Made by a program: the position numbers and the translations under genes. This document shows, piece by piece, positions 6,806 through 14,092 of a DNA stretch of 17,628 nucleotides. The stretch lies in NCBI GenBank assembly GCA_002730675.1, contig PCAV01000024.1, forward strand, positions 5,708 to 23,335. The letters run 5' to 3'. Position 1 is the stretch's first letter, and each line of letters starts with the position of its first letter. The notes below the pieces were generated by a model, which searched no databases, was not told where the DNA came from, and was given only the letters and a program-made list of their open reading frames with translations. Origin of the DNA: Rhodospirillaceae bacterium. Lineage in GTDB: Bacteria > Pseudomonadota > Alphaproteobacteria > Thalassobaculales > Thalassobaculaceae.

Positions 6806-7282
6806 TTAGGTTTCGTCTTTCTGTTCTAAAAGTTTTGAAAGACTTACCCGTTCTTCCTGGCTAAGTGGTTTTTCAGAGGCCCGACGTTTACTTTTTTTCA
6901 TCACAAGCACAGTCATCAATAAACCAACTATCAAAAATATCAGTGGTCCATACCACAATAAATAGGTTGAGGCTTTGAATGGTGGATTGAGCAAAATAAA
7001 GTCGCCATATCTGTCTACTAGAAAATCAAAAATTTCATCGTTAGTGGCTCCTGCTGTGAGTTTCTCGCGTACGAGGGCTCGTAGATCCTTTGCTAAAGTT
7101 GCATTACTATCGTCTATAGATTGGTTTTGGCAGACTAAGCACCTAATGTTTTGGCTCAACATGCGAGCGCGTTCTTCCAGTAATGGATCAGCAAGCCTTT
7201 CATTCGGCTCTACTGCCATAATTGGTTGAATATAAATTAGGCAGCCAAGCGCAACCAAACTGAATGCTCTAATTCTACTCAT
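6806..7282 (-). CDS. ccmH: Cytochrome c maturation protein CcmH (CcmH/CycL thiol oxidoreductase)
   Basis: A 158-residue periplasmic thiol-redox protein tethered to the inner membrane. It has an N-terminal signal peptide (about 1-23), the RCLVCQNQSI motif with Cys48 and Cys51 that reduces or binds the apocytochrome CXXCH cysteines, the usual DLRALVREKLTAGATNDEI three-helix region, and one C-terminal membrane helix (about 107-126) followed by a short basic cytoplasmic tail. It lacks the TPR domain fused in the E. coli protein; that function sits in the separate ccmI, as usual in alphaproteobacteria. The ATG overlaps the end of ccmG by 8 bp and the stop is 2 bp from ccmI, so the three are translated together. 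Confidence 0.97.
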   Translation of the reverse strand: MSRIRAFSLVALGCLIYIQPIMAVEPNERLADPLLEERARMLSQNIRCLVCQNQSIDDSNATLAKDLRALVREKLTAGATNDEIFDFLVDRYGDFILLNPPFKASTYLLWYGPLIFLIVGLLMTVLVMKKSKRRASEKPLSQEERVSLSKLLEQKDET

Positions 7283-7823
7283 CTTTTTTATTTCGCAGTA
7301 GTTGAATAATTGGCATCAATTTTTCCTCGAGTACTCTCTCTGTTAAAGGGCCCACGTGCCGGTAACGAACCTTACCTTCTTTATCAATCAGATAGGTTTC
7401 TGGGACGCCATAAACCCCCCAATCGATAGCAGCACGACCATCTTTGTCAGCAACGATCTTCTCAAATGGATCACCAAGCTCGTCTAACCAGCGTATTGCA
7501 GCCTGAGTTTGGTCTTTATAATTTATACCGAAGAGCCTAATAGTTTTTTCTTCTGAAATCTTCATTAAGATATCGTGTTCAACTCGGCATGGTCCGCACC
7601 ATGACGAGAAAAAGTTTACAAGAGTCTCGCCTCCTACTAGATCCTCGTGATCGAAACCTGTTTTATTTTTAAACAATGGTGGCAATTTGTTTTCTGGAAC
7701 ATCTTTATCAATTAGCGCAGATGGTAAAAGTTTTGGGTCACTTTTTTTAACTATAGGAATTATAAAGTAAGTAACTACGCCAAAAAAAACGAGGAAGGGC
7801 AAAACAAAGATGGTTTTAGCCAT
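7275..7823 (-). CDS. ccmG: Cytochrome c maturation thioredoxin CcmG (DsbE)
   Basis: A 182-residue membrane-anchored periplasmic thioredoxin that keeps apocytochrome c cysteines reduced for heme attachment. I start it at the ATG at 7823, which overlaps the ccmF stop by 8 bp and is followed directly by an uncleaved signal anchor (about 4-24); a longer open frame to 7919 lies inside ccmF coding sequence and adds no signal-like segment. The active site is WCGPC with Cys76 and Cys79, the cis-proline is Pro141 in YGVPET, and the DWGVYGVPE region holds the acidic residues characteristic of the CcmG/DsbE branch. It sits between ccmF and ccmH in the cluster. Confidence 0.96.
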   Translation of the reverse strand: MAKTIFVLPFLVFFGVVTYFIIPIVKKSDPKLLPSALIDKDVPENKLPPLFKNKTGFDHEDLVGGETLVNFFSSWCGPCRVEHDILMKISEEKTIRLFGINYKDQTQAAIRWLDELGDPFEKIVADKDGRAAIDWGVYGVPETYLIDKEGKVRYRHVGPLTERVLEEKLMPIIQLLRNKKDE

Positions 7824-9810
7824 GCTCGGCACCAAGCTCGGCTGTTTTGTAATTTCGTACCCTCTTTTCTGGTGCTCCGATGCGAAGCCGCCTATCAGTG
7901 AGGGAAATAATCCCGCCAAGTACCATAAGTAAACAACCTAACCATATCCAAGGAATGAGTGGATTATACCAAATACGGAGCACCCATCCTTTGCGTTTAT
8001 CACCCTCTCCTATTGTTGCATATAAATCTGCCATCACCGTGCTATAGATTGTGGCCTCTGTGGTGAGCATTTGCTGAACCGGATAAAACCGTCTTTCGGG
8101 ATATAGGTTCGCAATTATCTTAGAACCCTTTGTAACGAGAATATGTGCTCGTTCACTTTCATAATTTGGACCTTTAAGGCGATCAACTTTTTGAAGCTTT
8201 AAGTTGAAGCCTGCGATTTCCGTTTGGTCCTTCTCTTTTGCATTAAACACCACTTCGGATCTCCAAGCGCTATCAGCAGAGGCACCACAAACAAAAATAG
8301 CTATCCCTAAATGAGCGAGGGTCATCCCATATGCTGATCTTGGAAGACCTCTGGCACGCAAAAGTGAGTTAATTAAAGGAATTCTAAATAATAGGACTCG
8401 GTCTGCGAGTTCCTTTAGAGCTCCGCCTCCTAACCACCCCGCAATAGCGAAACCAATTATTGGCGTAAAGGGTTTGTCACTATTTAGTAGCCAGAACAAT
8501 ATCCCAAGACCACCGGAACATATTGCTGCAACCCAAAGTCTTGACATCGCAGATGCTAGATCACCTTGTTTCCAACTAAGCATTGGTCCGATAGCCATCA
8601 AAAGTAAAAGGGGGATCATAATTGGTATAAAGGTAGCATTAAAAAACGGCGGGCCAACCGAAACTTTTTGTCCTGTTGTTGCGTCTAAAAAAAGTGGATA
8701 CAGGGTACCTAGAAATACAGTGGCAGTAGCAACGGAGAGCAGAAGGTTATTCATTACAAGGCCACCCTCTCTGCTAATTGGCTGAAAAAGACCCCCTAAC
8801 GCCATTTTTGGTGCCCGAATAGCAAATAGAATAAAGGCTCCCCCTACGAAGAAAGCCAGAATGGCAAGGATAAAAAGGCCTCTTTCCGGATCAACAGCAA
8901 AAGCGTGAACGCTCGTTAAAACGCCAGAACGAACTAAAAATGTACCCATTAGGCTTAGCGTAAAGGCAAGAATCGCTAAAAGAATAGTCCAGCTCTTCAA
9001 TGCATCCCTTTTTTCAACCACTATGGCTGAGTGTAAAAAGGCAGTACCTACCAACCAGGGCATGAAACTCGCATTTTCCACGGGATCCCAATACCACCAT
9101 CCACCCCATCCTAATTCATAGTAGGCCCACCAACTTCCGAGTGTGATACCGGCTGTAAGTGATGTCCAAGCTAATAGAGCCCATGGGCGTACCCAGCGTG
9201 CCCATGCTGGACCAATATTCCCCTCAATGAGTGCCGCAATTGCAAAAGAAAAGGTTATTGAAAAACCAACATAGCCTAAATAGAGCATTGGTGGGTGAAA
9301 TGCCAACCCCGGATCCTGTAACAATGGGTTTAAATCACGACCGTCTAATGGCGCAGGATTTAAACGCAGAAAGGGGTTGGAAGTAGTTATGACGAATGCG
9401 AGAAAAGCAACACCAATTGATCCCTGGATACCAAGCACCCTTGCACGGAGCGTGGGTGGTAAATTCTTGCCAAAGACAGCTACCGTAAACCCAAAAAGAG
9501 CTAGAATTAAAACCCAAAGAACCATTGACCCTTCGTGATTACCCCAGACGCCGCTTATTTTGTAGAGCAATGGTTTAAGCGAATGCGAGTTTTCTGCCAC
9601 ATTGGCAACTGAGAAATCTGACGTGATGTAGGCATTTGTTAAAGCACAAAAGGCAAATAGTATGGCAAAAAATTGAGCGATAGCTGAAGGTTTGCCTATC
9701 TCCATCAAAACCGTATTTGATCTGTGTGCACCTAGCAATGGCACAACTGTTTGAACGGTTGCCATAACCAAAGCTAGGATGAGTGCAAAGTGGCCGAGTT
9801 CAGCTATCAA
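7816..9810 (-). CDS. ccmF: Heme lyase subunit CcmF
   Basis: A 664-residue polytopic inner-membrane protein, the core of the System I heme lyase that ligates heme from holo-CcmE to apocytochrome c. The tryptophan-rich WWD motif is WGGWWYWDPVEN at 235-246. The four functional histidines are all present: His172 (FHPPMLY), His260 (FLHS), His302 (SVHAF) and His500 (LAHLG), matching in context E. coli His173, 261, 303 and 491. The start is a TTG at 9810, supported by a GGGAGG ribosome-binding site about 9 bases upstream and by agreement with the usual family N terminus (ELGHFALILAL). The TTG overlaps the ccmE stop as TTGA, a coupling signal. Fifteen or so hydrophobic segments are visible and the large C-terminal periplasmic domain is complete. 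Confidence 0.97.
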   Translation of the reverse strand: MIAELGHFALILALVMATVQTVVPLLGAHRSNTVLMEIGKPSAIAQFFAILFAFCALTNAYITSDFSVANVAENSHSLKPLLYKISGVWGNHEGSMVLWVLILALFGFTVAVFGKNLPPTLRARVLGIQGSIGVAFLAFVITTSNPFLRLNPAPLDGRDLNPLLQDPGLAFHPPMLYLGYVGFSITFSFAIAALIEGNIGPAWARWVRPWALLAWTSLTAGITLGSWWAYYELGWGGWWYWDPVENASFMPWLVGTAFLHSAIVVEKRDALKSWTILLAILAFTLSLMGTFLVRSGVLTSVHAFAVDPERGLFILAILAFFVGGAFILFAIRAPKMALGGLFQPISREGGLVMNNLLLSVATATVFLGTLYPLFLDATTGQKVSVGPPFFNATFIPIMIPLLLLMAIGPMLSWKQGDLASAMSRLWVAAICSGGLGILFWLLNSDKPFTPIIGFAIAGWLGGGALKELADRVLLFRIPLINSLLRARGLPRSAYGMTLAHLGIAIFVCGASADSAWRSEVVFNAKEKDQTEIAGFNLKLQKVDRLKGPNYESERAHILVTKGSKIIANLYPERRFYPVQQMLTTEATIYSTVMADLYATIGEGDKRKGWVLRIWYNPLIPWIWLGCLLMVLGGIISLTDRRLRIGAPEKRVRNYKTAELGAEHG

Positions 9811-10250
9811 TTTTTATTTCCTCCCTTCCATTTTCCGGCTTTTTTTAGAGAGTCAGCGACTTCTTTTGGCATGTAGTTCTCATCGTGCTTTGCCAAAATG
9901 GTCTTAGCACGGAATATACCTTTAGAGAGATGCCCTTCGGCCACAACACCCTGATTTTCTCTAAACAGGTCGGGTAAGGAGCCTCTGTAGATTGCAGGGA
10001 TAGAATGGTTTAAGTCTGTGACTTCGAAGCGCACCGTTATTCCGTCTTTAGATTTTCTCAATGATCCATTTTTGACGAGCCCACCAATCCGAATTTGCTT
10101 ATCAGTATTTATGGACTTTTCTTTTATATCACTCGGGCTGTAAAAAAAAACGAGGGTATCTTCAAATGCAGTTAGAGCGAGTGCTGAAGCAACGAGTAGT
10201 GATAAAAAACCTAAACCTATAAATGTTAACCGCCGGCGCGTTGGTGTCAT
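9807..10250 (-). CDS. ccmE: Periplasmic heme chaperone CcmE
   Basis: A 147-residue heme chaperone with an N-terminal membrane anchor (about 9-29) and a beta-barrel OB-fold periplasmic domain. The covalent heme-binding histidine is His122 in AKHDENYMP, with the associated Tyr126 (HxxxY). Other family marks are RIGGLVKNGSL (54-64), YRGSLPDLFREN (88-99) and VVAEG (102-106). It is of the His-type, not the Cys variant. The ATG overlaps the ccmD stop as ATGA and its stop overlaps the ccmF TTG, so it is coupled on both sides. The tail is short and lysine/glycine-rich, as usual. Confidence 0.97.
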   Translation of the reverse strand: MTPTRRRLTFIGLGFLSLLVASALALTAFEDTLVFFYSPSDIKEKSINTDKQIRIGGLVKNGSLRKSKDGITVRFEVTDLNHSIPAIYRGSLPDLFRENQGVVAEGHLSKGIFRAKTILAKHDENYMPKEVADSLKKAGKWKGGNKN

Positions 10251-10423
10251 GAGTTTTTTTCGACCTTAGAAGTTTTTTTGCCCTGTTCCCGATTATTTTT
10301 GACGATTTCACCCAGTTGGCGTTGTGCGATGCGATAGCGAAATAATGAGTAGGCTAATATCGTAACTAATAATATTGCCGTCGACCCGTAAGCTGACCAT
10401 ATGAAAAGCCCATATATATCCAT
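10247..10423 (-). CDS. ccmD: Small heme-exporter membrane protein CcmD
   Basis: A 58-residue single-span membrane protein required to release holo-CcmE from the CcmABC complex. Reading from the ATG at 10423 gives YGLFIWSAYGSTAILLV (4-20), matching the family pattern of Tyr-Ala/Gly-Phe-x-W-x-A-Y before the helix. The helix (about 8-28) is followed by RYRIAQRQL (29-37) and a charged tail. The stop overlaps the ccmE start by 4 bp (ATGA). Small size, position between ccmC and ccmE, and this pattern together make the call firm. It is separated from ccmC by 106 bp, wider than other gaps in the cluster. Confidence 0.93.
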   Translation of the reverse strand: MDIYGLFIWSAYGSTAILLVTILAYSLFRYRIAQRQLGEIVKNNREQGKKTSKVEKNS

Positions 10424-10522
10424 ATTATCATTTGTAGTTTGTTAAATTCCCCAGGTAAACTACCATAGATATAGATCAGTATAAGGCATGTGCCAAGAGT
10501 AGCACGTCGCTTACAGGACAAT

Positions 10523-10537
10523 GCGGCAATCAGCCGC
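10523..10537. other. Short GC stem-loop at the ccmC stop
   Basis: GCGGC (10523-10527) pairs with GCCGC (10533-10537) around a 5-base loop; the ccmC stop codon lies inside the loop region. In the direction of transcription it is not followed by a T-run, so it does not look like an intrinsic terminator; it may affect mRNA stability between ccmC and ccmD. The rest of the 106-bp spacer shows only a small GGCA/TGCC palindrome at 10485-10494. Confidence 0.3.
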
Positions 10538-11246
10538 TTTTCAATAACTGTTTGGCCTCAATTCTTTTTTCAATCAATATAGTCCGCATTTTTATGATTA
10601 AAATCGAAATAAGGAGGAGCTTGAAAGCCAGAGCCATAAATAATAATGGTGTGAGCATAGATATATCTATTGCTGGGGCGTCAAGGCGAGATAAACTTGC
10701 AGGTTGATGCAGAGTATTCCACCAATCTACAGAAAATTTTATTATTGGGACATTTACAAAACCTATCAAGGCTAGTACGGCAGCCGCTTTCGAGCCTTTT
10801 TCGGGATCATCGAACGCGTTTACCAAAGCCATATATCCGAGGTATAAAAAAAATAGGACAAGAACTGACGTTAAACGCGCATCCCATACCCACCACGTTC
10901 CCCACATAGGTTGTCCCCACAGAGCGCCGGTAATTAACGTGATCGCAGTAAATGCTGCTCCTATTGGTGCTAATGATCGAGCTGCTATATCAGCCAATGA
11001 ATGTTTCCATATAAGAAAGCTCGCGCTAGCTGCGGCCATAAGAGAATAGGTCAATAGCGACATCCACGCAGCCGGTACGTGAACATACATAATTCTTACT
11101 GTTTCGCCTTGTTGGTAATCCGCGGGCGAGTCAAAAATGCCAAAGTAAAGCCCAAACAGAAAGCAGACTGCCGCAAATGACGACGTCCAAGGCAGAACCC
11201 TGGTGGATAGTTTTGTAAATTGGCCTGGATTTGCAAATTTATGCAT
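10530..11246 (-). CDS. ccmC: Heme-handling membrane protein CcmC
   Basis: A 238-residue, six-helix inner-membrane protein of the heme-handling family that presents heme to CcmE in the periplasm. The WWD motif is WGTWWVWDARLT at 115-126, flanked by the two conserved periplasmic histidines His56 (MYVHVPAAW) and His180 (WNTLHQPAS). PIIKFSVDWWNTLHQ (168-181) is the classic CcmC stretch. It begins 9 bp after ccmB with an AGGA ribosome-binding element about 9 bases before the ATG. Length and topology are normal for the family. Confidence 0.97.
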   Translation of the reverse strand: MHKFANPGQFTKLSTRVLPWTSSFAAVCFLFGLYFGIFDSPADYQQGETVRIMYVHVPAAWMSLLTYSLMAAASASFLIWKHSLADIAARSLAPIGAAFTAITLITGALWGQPMWGTWWVWDARLTSVLVLFFLYLGYMALVNAFDDPEKGSKAAAVLALIGFVNVPIIKFSVDWWNTLHQPASLSRLDAPAIDISMLTPLLFMALAFKLLLISILIIKMRTILIEKRIEAKQLLKSG

Positions 11247-11255
11247 TTCTCAATC

Positions 11256-11921
11256 CTAGTTAGTTAAATGGCGGAGCGTTGCTGCTGTCGCCCATGGGCA
11301 GAATACCGATGATATGATTAATAAGGCGCCGAGTAATTTGACTGCCGAGGAAATTTCAACACCTTCACCGCTTGCATTGATTGCTGCGACAGAGAAGATT
11401 AGTATAGGAATTATCAAAGGCAATATTATGAGCGAGACTAGCACTCCAGAACGCCTAGAGCCAAGAACTAATGCTGCTCCAACACCACCCATCAGACTAA
11501 TTGTGGGCGTTCCAAGCAACATCGTAATTAGGAGTGTTGAGTATGAATCCAAATTCATATTAAGCATAGTAGCCAAAACTGGCGATATCAGCAGTATAGG
11601 AAATCCTGTGGTAAGCCAATGAACGAAGCATTTACCAAGAACAAGTAATTCCAGTGGGTAAGAAGTCAGGATCATCTGATCTAATGAGCCATCATCAAAG
11701 TCCGATTGAAAAACCCCGTCGAGTGATAGCATCGCTGAAAGCAGTGCACAAATCCAGATTATACCTCCAGATAGTTGTTGAAGCACACCTGGATCAGGGC
11801 CAATTCCTAATGGAAAGAGAGTGACTGCAATCACAAAAAAGAACAGAACCACCCAAGCATCGTTGGCACTTCTGTAAACAAGGATCAAATCACGCTGGAC
11901 TAAAGCGAGAAATTTTTTCAT
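11256..11921 (-). CDS. ccmB: Heme exporter membrane subunit CcmB
   Basis: A 221-residue ABC-type membrane subunit with six predicted helices that partners CcmA; the CcmAB complex with CcmC and CcmD releases holo-CcmE using ATP. Visible family marks are the N-terminal LVQRDL (7-12), the conserved acidic loop FQSDFDDGSLDQ (about 71-82) after helix two, and GAALVLGSRRSG in the middle loop. It starts 41 bp after the ccmA stop and ends 9 bp before ccmC. Substrate transport by this ABC unit was long assumed to be heme, but present understanding is ATP-driven release of holo-CcmE. Confidence 0.96.
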   Translation of the reverse strand: MKKFLALVQRDLILVYRSANDAWVVLFFFVIAVTLFPLGIGPDPGVLQQLSGGIIWICALLSAMLSLDGVFQSDFDDGSLDQMILTSYPLELLVLGKCFVHWLTTGFPILLISPVLATMLNMNLDSYSTLLITMLLGTPTISLMGGVGAALVLGSRRSGVLVSLIILPLIIPILIFSVAAINASGEGVEISSAVKLLGALLIISSVFCPWATAATLRHLTN

Positions 11922-11962
11922 TATTTATCCTTCAGAGTAAGGGAAACTCTGCAAAAAACATG

Positions 11963-12601
11963 TTATCCCTTTTTGAAATTATCAGTTTTTAAAATATGAA
12001 CAGGACATTCGACCCTTACTTCATCATGACTGGCCATAACCACAATGCCGCCCCTTTCACAGTGATTATTCAATAGAGTAATTAGGCTCCTAAGGCCCGC
12101 TGTGTCCAGCCCAACTGTTGGCTCATCAAGTAACCATAGTGACGCGGGTTTCAACATTAGTCTCGCTAGCGCTAATTTCCGGCTTTGACCAGAGGATAAA
12201 CATCGTGCAGGTGAATTTGAAGAAGTAGTGAGGTTAAATATTTCGAGGCTATGCTCTAACTGATCTCTTTTGTCTTTATCTCCCAAATGTATTTTCTGCC
12301 AATATTTTAGGTTCTCCTTTATTGTTAGGTTTGATTTTATTGCGGTCGAATGACCAACATATATCATCCTTTTGAAGTGCTCTGACAGATTGTCCAGCAC
12401 ATCGTCATTATTCCAAAGAATCTTACCGGATGTTGGCTTAGACAACCCTGCCATAATTCTTAAAAGCGTTGATTTTCCAGACCCGTTTTCTCCATTTAAG
12501 AGCAACATGCCGCCTGACTCAATTTTGAATTCAAGATTTTTAGCTAAACAGCGTCCACCCCTAGTCACTTTTAAATTGGTACCAAAAAATAAGTTCTTCA
12601 T
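11963..12601 (-). CDS. ccmA: Heme exporter ATPase CcmA
   Basis: A 212-residue ABC ATPase that works with CcmB on the cytoplasmic face. The nucleotide site is complete: Walker A GENGSGKST (37-45), signature LSSGQ (135-139), Walker B LWLLDEP (155-161) and H-loop SHD with His192. The YVGHSTAIKSNLT segment (81-93), where most ABC ATPases carry a Q-loop glutamine, has the histidine typical of CcmA. It is the first gene of the ccm cluster, reading away from the CoA-transferase across a 269-bp divergent region that should carry the promoter. The length is usual for CcmA. Confidence 0.96.
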   Translation of the reverse strand: MKNLFFGTNLKVTRGGRCLAKNLEFKIESGGMLLLNGENGSGKSTLLRIMAGLSKPTSGKILWNNDDVLDNLSEHFKRMIYVGHSTAIKSNLTIKENLKYWQKIHLGDKDKRDQLEHSLEIFNLTTSSNSPARCLSSGQSRKLALARLMLKPASLWLLDEPTVGLDTAGLRSLITLLNNHCERGGIVVMASHDEVRVECPVHILKTDNFKKG

Positions 12602-12870
12602 GCGGGTTTAAGCTACTCTACCATTGTCTCGGTATCATTATTACTGGTTGTTTGTGGTGCTCATGCATAAACAAAATATTTGATGCTATCAAGTAATCCT
12701 CCTAAAGGCAGCGCTCCAATAGTAATTTGTTATTTGTAACTGATTTTATCATTAGGTTAGTAAATTTTCTGAAATTACTTAATAAAATGCAAGTCCTGAA
12801 AAAGGACACTTGCTTTACGATTGCAGAGTAACCTACTGTTCATTTGAAAAGTTAAAGAGGAGACAAAAAA
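12602..12870. other. Divergent intergenic region between ccmA and the CoA-transferase gene
   Basis: This 269-bp AT-rich spacer must hold the promoters of both transcription units. On the minus strand a TTGATA / 17 bp / TATGCA pair is visible (listed separately). A perfect AGGAGGA on the minus strand (12697-12703) precedes a 24-codon TTG frame (12618-12692). A bulged stem-loop lies at 12790-12812 (CAAGT/ACTTG plus CC/GG). The strong AGAGGAG ribosome-binding site of the CoA-transferase is at 12856-12862. I see no convincing plus-strand promoter, tRNA or known riboswitch. Confidence 0.6.
12664..12692 (-). promoter_or_regulatory. Possible sigma70-type promoter for the ccm cluster
   Basis: Reading toward ccmA, TTGATA (12692-12687) and TATGCA (12669-12664) are separated by 17 bp. 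The -35 match is good and the -10 match poor. Transcription would begin near 12657, giving a leader of about 55 bases. The site overlaps the AGGAGGA-led short frame, so at most one reading of the stretch is right. Weak evidence. Confidence 0.3.
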
Positions 12871-14064
12871 ATGCCCGCTAAACCAGCTTCAGATGCCTTA
12901 AAAAGGTTCACGGTGCTAGATCTAACCCGCGTGAGAGCAGGGCCAACATGTGTCCGGCAGTTAGCTGACTGGGGGGCCAACGTGATAAAGATAGAGTTAC
13001 CGGAGGCTATGGAAAGTGGAAATGGACTTGGTGGCGCTCGGCATGGTCCCGATTTCCTAAATCTGCACAGAAACAAACGTGCTATGACACTTAATCTAAA
13101 GGAAAGTAAGGGTGTTGATCTGTTAAAGCGGTTAGTGAGAAAAGCGGATGTCATCGTAGAAAATTATCGACCCGAAGTGAAAGAACGCCTGGGTATAGAC
13201 TATGATGTTCTAAGTAAAGAAAATCCGGCACTAGTATACGCGAGTATCTCGGGTTTTGGGCAAGACGGTCCGTATGCAAAACGACCAGGCTTCGATCAAA
13301 TCGCCCAGGGGATGGGTGGGGTAATGTCTATTACAGGATTGCCGGGGCAGGGGCCTGTTAGGGCAGGTATCCCGATAGCCGATTTATGTGCGGGCCTATT
13401 TGCGGCCCAAGGAATTATGATCGCCCTTCTTGAGCGAGAGGTCTCAGGTAAAGGTCAATGGATCGATACTTCCTTGCTCCAAGCTCAACTGTTTATGCTA
13501 GATTTTCAGGCAGCACGTTGGTTGGTCGATGGTGATGTTCCTCAACAGGCTGGCAATAACCATCCAACGAGTATTCCGACTGGAGTATTTAGAACCAAAG
13601 ATGGTTATATCAATTTGGGTGTAGCGGGACAGGTAATTTGGAAGAGGTTCTGCGATCTAGTTGGCCGAGAGGATTTACGAGATCATCCAGACTATTCTGA
13701 TGCAGAAGCAAGATCAAAAAATAGAGATGCGCTAAATAAGGAAATTGAATCATTTATAAAAACAGAAACATCTAGTTATTGGGTTGAGCTGTTGAATAAA
13801 AATGGTGTGCCTAGTGGCCCGATTTACAGCATTGACCAAGCCTTTGAGGACCCTCAAGTTAAGCATTTGGAGATGGCCAAGAAAGTTAAAGGACATGCTC
13901 GGGGAGATATCGATCTTGTGGGGCAGCCAGTTCGCCTCTCCCGTACACCGAGCGGCATGTCACTGCCGCCCCCTGATTATGGCGAACACACTAATGAAAT
14001 ACTCGATGAACTTGGATTAAGTGATGTCGAGATAAAAGAACTTCGCGAAGCAAACATTATTTAA
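12871..14064 (+). CDS. Family III (CaiB/BaiF) acyl-CoA:CoA-transferase
   Basis: A 397-residue cytosolic CoA-transferase of the formyl-CoA transferase/CaiB family, which moves CoA between carboxylic acids through an aspartyl-CoA anhydride. The catalytic residue is Asp171 in GIPIADLCAG, corresponding to Asp169 of Oxalobacter Frc. Other marks are FTVLDLTRVRAGP (13-25), DWGANVIKIE (33-42), RNKRAMTLNL (68-77), VIVENYRP (94-101), SISGFGQDGPY (125-135) and RPGFDQIAQGMGG (138-150). The ATG is set by a strong AGAGGAG 8 bases upstream. The next gene, 28 bp away, is a crotonase-fold protein, so the pair probably activates and then processes an organic acid; the substrate is not evident. Confidence 0.95.
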   Translation: MPAKPASDALKRFTVLDLTRVRAGPTCVRQLADWGANVIKIELPEAMESGNGLGGARHGPDFLNLHRNKRAMTLNLKESKGVDLLKRLVRKADVIVENYRPEVKERLGIDYDVLSKENPALVYASISGFGQDGPYAKRPGFDQIAQGMGGVMSITGLPGQGPVRAGIPIADLCAGLFAAQGIMIALLEREVSGKGQWIDTSLLQAQLFMLDFQAARWLVDGDVPQQAGNNHPTSIPTGVFRTKDGYINLGVAGQVIWKRFCDLVGREDLRDHPDYSDAEARSKNRDALNKEIESFIKTETSSYWVELLNKNGVPSGPIYSIDQAFEDPQVKHLEMAKKVKGHARGDIDLVGQPVRLSRTPSGMSLPPPDYGEHTNEILDELGLSDVEIKELREANII

Positions 14065-14092
14065 TTATCCTGAAAGCTGAAGGTAGAATGAT

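Noticed and set aside
7824..7919. Longer ccmG starting inside ccmF
   Set aside because: The extension lies wholly in ccmF coding sequence; the ATG at 7823 leads straight into the expected signal anchor and overlaps the ccmF stop by only 8 bp.
8474..8785. 103-codon plus-strand open frame antisense to ccmF
   Set aside because: A shadow of the strongly conserved ccmF gene with no domain of its own.
10523..10541. GCGGC/GCCGC hairpin followed by CTTTT on the plus strand, resembling a terminator
   Set aside because: No plus-strand gene lies upstream of it; on the transcribed minus strand no T-run follows.
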